From Helicobacteraceae bacterium (GTDB lineage: Bacteria > Campylobacterota > Campylobacteria > Campylobacterales > Helicobacteraceae), in assembly GCA_900770765.1 (NCBI GenBank), contig CAAGLK010000030.1:1-24909 (forward strand): 24,909 nucleotides of DNA, read 5' to 3'. This document shows, piece after piece, positions 22,018-24,909 of the stretch (its first letter is position 1; every line of letters begins with the position of its first letter). The notes under the pieces were generated by a model. It was given only the letters and a program-made list of their open reading frames with translations, was not told the origin of the DNA and did not search any database. The translations under genes were made by a program, and so were the position numbers.

Positions 22018-24843
22018 ATGCCAAAATATGATTTAACCATAAGCGAAGAGCAGCTTAAAAATTTAGTGAGGCGACATTTTTTTAGCGAGTTTAATGCCGA
22101 TAAAGTGCCGAAAAAAATTGATTTTTGTGTGTCTTTTAAAGACGCAAATTTATTTGACAATAGAGACTTAGTATGGGCAGAGGCGAAAAAGGGCGTGAGC
22201 GATTTATGTGAAAATTTCACCCAGCTAGTTTTGACAATCGCAAATCGTGGTAAAAAAATGCACGAGGAAATCTCCGCCCCAGCATTTTTAGCAGTCTTTA
22301 ACGCCACGCAAATCGCCTTTGTGGAGTTTAGCTTTTTTAGCGAAAACGAAGTCTTTGACATTATGAATTTCAACTATAATGTAAAGCCTAGCAATTACAA
22401 ATCAAGCTCTTTTACACAAATGTTAAATATCCTTAAAAAAGAGTGTGAGCTAGAAAAGAATATGACCATCTTTAGCTTTGAAAATGAAGAAAAACAGCTT
22501 AAAGAGTGGATTAGAAAAAACTTAATAATAAACGCCGAGCATAGCGAGAAAATAGAAATAACAAAAAGTAACTTTGCGACCTTTATTTATCAATTATGGA
22601 CTAAAAAAGTTTTACCAAGTATCGCAGAAAATAGCTGGGATGATATTTGTGATTATATAAATCCTAGCGATTTTTATCTAGCAGATGTTTTAAGCAAAAA
22701 TAATGATACAGAATCCTTAAAAGATAGCCTAAGAATCGTGCTAGATAAAACACAATATAAAGTAAAAGAAGAAATAGTAAAAAATATAAAAAACCACCGC
22801 CGAACTGTTACCGAAGAGGATAAAATAGGATTTAACGACAATCAACTAGCCCATACGCAGTTTTGGAATAAATTCAAACGCCCTCCTAAAGAAGAGATTC
22901 AAAACTACATTTTAGATAAAAGACATCTGCTAATCCCTAAAAATATCCGTGAGAGAAAAGGAGCGTTTTATACGCCACCGCAATGGGTTAAAAAGGCACA
23001 TGAATATTTAAAAAATACTTTTAGGGGAAATTATGAAGAGGATTATTACATTTGGGATTGTGCGGCGGGGACTGGGAATCTTTTAAGAGGGCTTAAAAAC
23101 TCTAGCCATTTATATGCCTCTACGCTTGATAAAAGCGATGTAGGGATTATGAAAACCTTTATTGATGAAAAGGAAAATGGCTTTAACTTGCTAGAAAAGC
23201 ATATTTTTCAATTTGACTTCTTAAACGACCCATTATTCGATACGCCTTGTGAAAAGCATATTTGTCATACTGAGCCTCCTTTTTGTCATACTGAGCAAAG
23301 CGAAGTATCTAAGAGACAAAACAAAAGAGATGTTTCGCCTATGGCTCAACATGACAAGTTGGGGAATCCAGCCCAAAATGACACAAATGAAATAGAAAAC
23401 TGCCAAAATTGCATAAAATCTAAACTGCCACCACGATTGCAAGAAATCATTAAAAACGAACCGCAAAATTTAATAATTCTAATAAATCCACCTTATGCGG
23501 AAGCTCCTAGAAAAAAATTTTACACAGAATCCAAAAAAGGCGTTCAAGATTCCACTACGAATCTAAAATATAAAAGCAAACTAGGGCAAGGAAATAGAGA
23601 GCTTTTTGCACAATTTCTTACAAGAATTTATTTTGAGATTCCACATTGTAAGCTTGCGCAATTTTCAACGCTAAAACATATACAAGGGACGCATTTTGTA
23701 GATTTTAGAAAATTCTTTTTAGCTAAATGTTTAAAGGCGTTTGTAGTGCCGGCTTCTACTTTTGATAATGTAAATGGAGAGTTTCCAATAGGCTTTTTTA
23801 TATGGGATTTAAATGAAAAAGAAAAAATCACAAAATGTATTGCCGATGTTTATAGTAAAAATAACGCAAAAATAGGTGAAAAAGTTTTTTACGCTTTTGA
23901 TAATAATCAATATATAAATGAGTGGATTAAGCCATATCGTGCCAAAAAAGACGATAAAAATATAATCGCAAAATTTCCATTTATGGGTAATGATTTTCAA
24001 CAACAAAATATAATACAAATAAATCACCCAAATATGATTTACAATAAAGCCGCAGGGCAATTTTTAATAAATCCGCAAAATTTAATAATCGCTTGTGTTT
24101 ATTTTGCGGTTAGAAAAGCTATTAAAGCTACTTGGATAAATGATAGGGACCAGTTTTTAGCCCCGCTTGATAGCTGGATAAGCGATAAGGAATTTCAAAG
24201 CGATTGTTTAGCCTATACTCTATTTAGCAATAATATTCAAAGCAAATTTGGAGTTAATCACTTTATCCCCTTTAATGCGAGTGAGCTACGCCCTAAGGAA
24301 GGCTTTTTAAGTGAGTTTATGTATAGATTCATAAATGGAAAAATACAAAATGTGGAATCGCAATTTTGTCATACTGAGCAAAGCGAAGTATCTAATAAAC
24401 AAAGCAAAAGAGATGTTTCGCTTAACGCTCAACTTGACAAGGTGGAATCTAAAAAGGCAAATGTGGAATCTCAAAAAGAGACTAGAAGTAAGCTAACGCA
24501 AGGCAGTTTTAAAGAAATGGAAGAATACACGCCAAAAAAGATAAATTTTATCCCACAAAAGCCACTAGAGTTTAGCAAAGAAGCAAAGGAAGTTTTTAAC
24601 GCCGCAAAAGAGCTTTTTATCTACTACCACGAAGTAGCAAAACATAGCGAAAACTACCTAAATGACGCCGCACTTTATGATATAAAAGCCTATTTTCAAG
24701 GCTATAATGCAAAAAACAAAATGAACGCAAAAAGCGAAGATGAAGGCTACAACGCAAGGCTAGATAGGCTAAAACTCGCCCTAAAAGAGCTGAGCGCTAA
24801 AATAGAGCCAAAAATCTATGAACACGGATTCTTACTTAAATAG
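22018..24843 (+). CDS. Single-chain type IIG-like restriction-methylation enzyme
   Basis: Combines a putative nuclease and an N6-adenine methyltransferase. I take the ATG at 22018 (941 aa, MPKYDLTISEEQL) because GGAG at 22008-22011 lies six bases before it; the in-frame ATG at 22006 overlaps that site. Numbering from 22006, KIDFCV (D39) and LVWAEAKKG (E59, K61) form a D...ExK nuclease core. RERKGAFYTPPQWV precedes motif I YIWDCAAGTGN (about 348-358), and motif IV is LINPPYAEAP (about 492-500). The C-terminal third should recognise the target. Repeat-encoded inserts lie at about 419-459, between motifs I and IV, and about 787-811 in the C-terminal region. No separate S subunit is adjacent. Whether it still cuts is not known; it could be methylase-only. 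Confidence 0.85.
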   Translation: MPKYDLTISEEQLKNLVRRHFFSEFNADKVPKKIDFCVSFKDANLFDNRDLVWAEAKKGVSDLCENFTQLVLTIANRGKKMHEEISAPAFLAVFNATQIAFVEFSFFSENEVFDIMNFNYNVKPSNYKSSSFTQMLNILKKECELEKNMTIFSFENEEKQLKEWIRKNLIINAEHSEKIEITKSNFATFIYQLWTKKVLPSIAENSWDDICDYINPSDFYLADVLSKNNDTESLKDSLRIVLDKTQYKVKEEIVKNIKNHRRTVTEEDKIGFNDNQLAHTQFWNKFKRPPKEEIQNYILDKRHLLIPKNIRERKGAFYTPPQWVKKAHEYLKNTFRGNYEEDYYIWDCAAGTGNLLRGLKNSSHLYASTLDKSDVGIMKTFIDEKENGFNLLEKHIFQFDFLNDPLFDTPCEKHICHTEPPFCHTEQSEVSKRQNKRDVSPMAQHDKLGNPAQNDTNEIENCQNCIKSKLPPRLQEIIKNEPQNLIILINPPYAEAPRKKFYTESKKGVQDSTTNLKYKSKLGQGNRELFAQFLTRIYFEIPHCKLAQFSTLKHIQGTHFVDFRKFFLAKCLKAFVVPASTFDNVNGEFPIGFFIWDLNEKEKITKCIADVYSKNNAKIGEKVFYAFDNNQYINEWIKPYRAKKDDKNIIAKFPFMGNDFQQQNIIQINHPNMIYNKAAGQFLINPQNLIIACVYFAVRKAIKATWINDRDQFLAPLDSWISDKEFQSDCLAYTLFSNNIQSKFGVNHFIPFNASELRPKEGFLSEFMYRFINGKIQNVESQFCHTEQSEVSNKQSKRDVSLNAQLDKVESKKANVESQKETRSKLTQGSFKEMEEYTPKKINFIPQKPLEFSKEAKEVFNAAKELFIYYHEVAKHSENYLNDAALYDIKAYFQGYNAKNKMNAKSEDEGYNARLDRLKLALKELSAKIEPKIYEHGFLLK
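23263..23383 (+). repeat. CTGAGC-type interspersed repeat inside the methyltransferase domain
   Basis: A short arm TGTCATACTGAGC at 23263 is followed by a full copy starting TGTCATACTGAGCAAAGCG, with AAGAGATGTTTCGC in the centre and GGCTCAACATGACA as the inverted arm, then a further AAAATGACA. On the coding strand it reads CHTEQSEVSK...RDVSPMAQHDK without a stop. Confidence 0.88.
24367..24439 (+). repeat. Second copy of the CTGAGC-type repeat in the same gene
   Basis: TGTCATACTGAGCAAAGCG starts at 24367 and GCTCAACTTGACA ends at 24439. It is nearly identical over its length to the full copy at about 23283-23357, including the central AAAAGAGATGTTTCGC. It is read in the same phase (CHTEQSEVSNKQSKRDVSLN), and the right arm has drifted (CTTGACA for CATGACA). 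Confidence 0.88.
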
Positions 24844-24909
24844 CAAAAGTGGAATCTTAAATATTGTCATTATAAGCCGCTTAAAAAAATATAAAAAAAA
24901 TAAATTATT
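24844..24909. other. AT-rich end of window, no gene seen
   Basis: Sixty-six bases after the restriction gene, including AAGTGGAATCTTAAA and long A runs. There is no convincing terminator stem and no open frame worth naming. Confidence 0.5.

Noticed and set aside
23233..23466. Minus-strand 77-codon frame in the type IIG gene
   Set aside because: Another antisense reading of the repeat element (SLRYFALLSMT).

Overview
The window looks like a chromosomal segment of a Campylobacterota bacterium, most likely a Helicobacter of the non-pylori (enterohepatic) kind. This is inferred from the AT-rich sequence, A-rich Shine-Dalgarno sites (AAAGG), frequent overlapping stop/start codons, TTG starts, a Rieske/cytochrome b operon whose PetC is a di-haem membrane cytochrome, a CPDC-type thioredoxin, and a flagellin-glycosylation-like locus with homopolymer tracts. 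No 16S or other marker is present, so the genus is inference.

Layout. (1) 1-1520, accessory and decaying: a frame that enters from the left edge runs into T15 and G14 tracts and is out of frame with a long open frame beyond (phase-variation-like). Next come degenerate interspersed repeats, a sugar/methionyl-tRNA formyltransferase-like gene broken by one TAG, and a 40-codon remnant resembling a methyltransferase N-terminus. (2) 1516-6271, minus strand: a four-gene coupled cluster of a BcgI-like restriction-methylation subunit, its two-TRD specificity subunit, a NYN-LOTUS (OST-HTH) putative RNase and an unknown 113-aa protein. (3) 6385-8919: thioredoxin and a chemoreceptor on divergent strands. 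(4) 8984-9919: a YebC-family regulator and tRNA-Asn with a good promoter. (5) 10026-15929, minus strand: eight packed genes (accD, rlmH, dksA, a membrane protein, an NSS transporter, a YqaA/VTT membrane protein, a cysteine-desulfurase-like enzyme, a DUF3343 protein). (6) 16019-17579: an MnmD-like tRNA methyltransferase and an unknown Asn-rich protein. (7) 17783-20355, minus strand: petABC. (8) 20610-24843, plus strand: a MATE transporter and a large single-chain type IIG-like restriction-methylation enzyme.

The housekeeping middle (translation, fatty acid synthesis, respiration) is flanked by restriction-modification genes. Three sites in these genes carry copies of an interspersed TGTCATnCTGAGC-type repeat, and all three are read in the same phase (CHTE.SEVS ... 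DxxxMAQHDK-like peptides). In the specificity subunit the repeat block forms the whole linker between the two target-recognition halves. In the type IIG enzyme one copy lies between methyltransferase motifs I and IV. The most interesting candidates are the RM plus NYN-LOTUS operon, these in-frame repeat inserts, the homopolymer switch at the left edge, and a strong apparent excess of the hexamer GATTCC/GGAATC on both strands (about 60 counted by eye).
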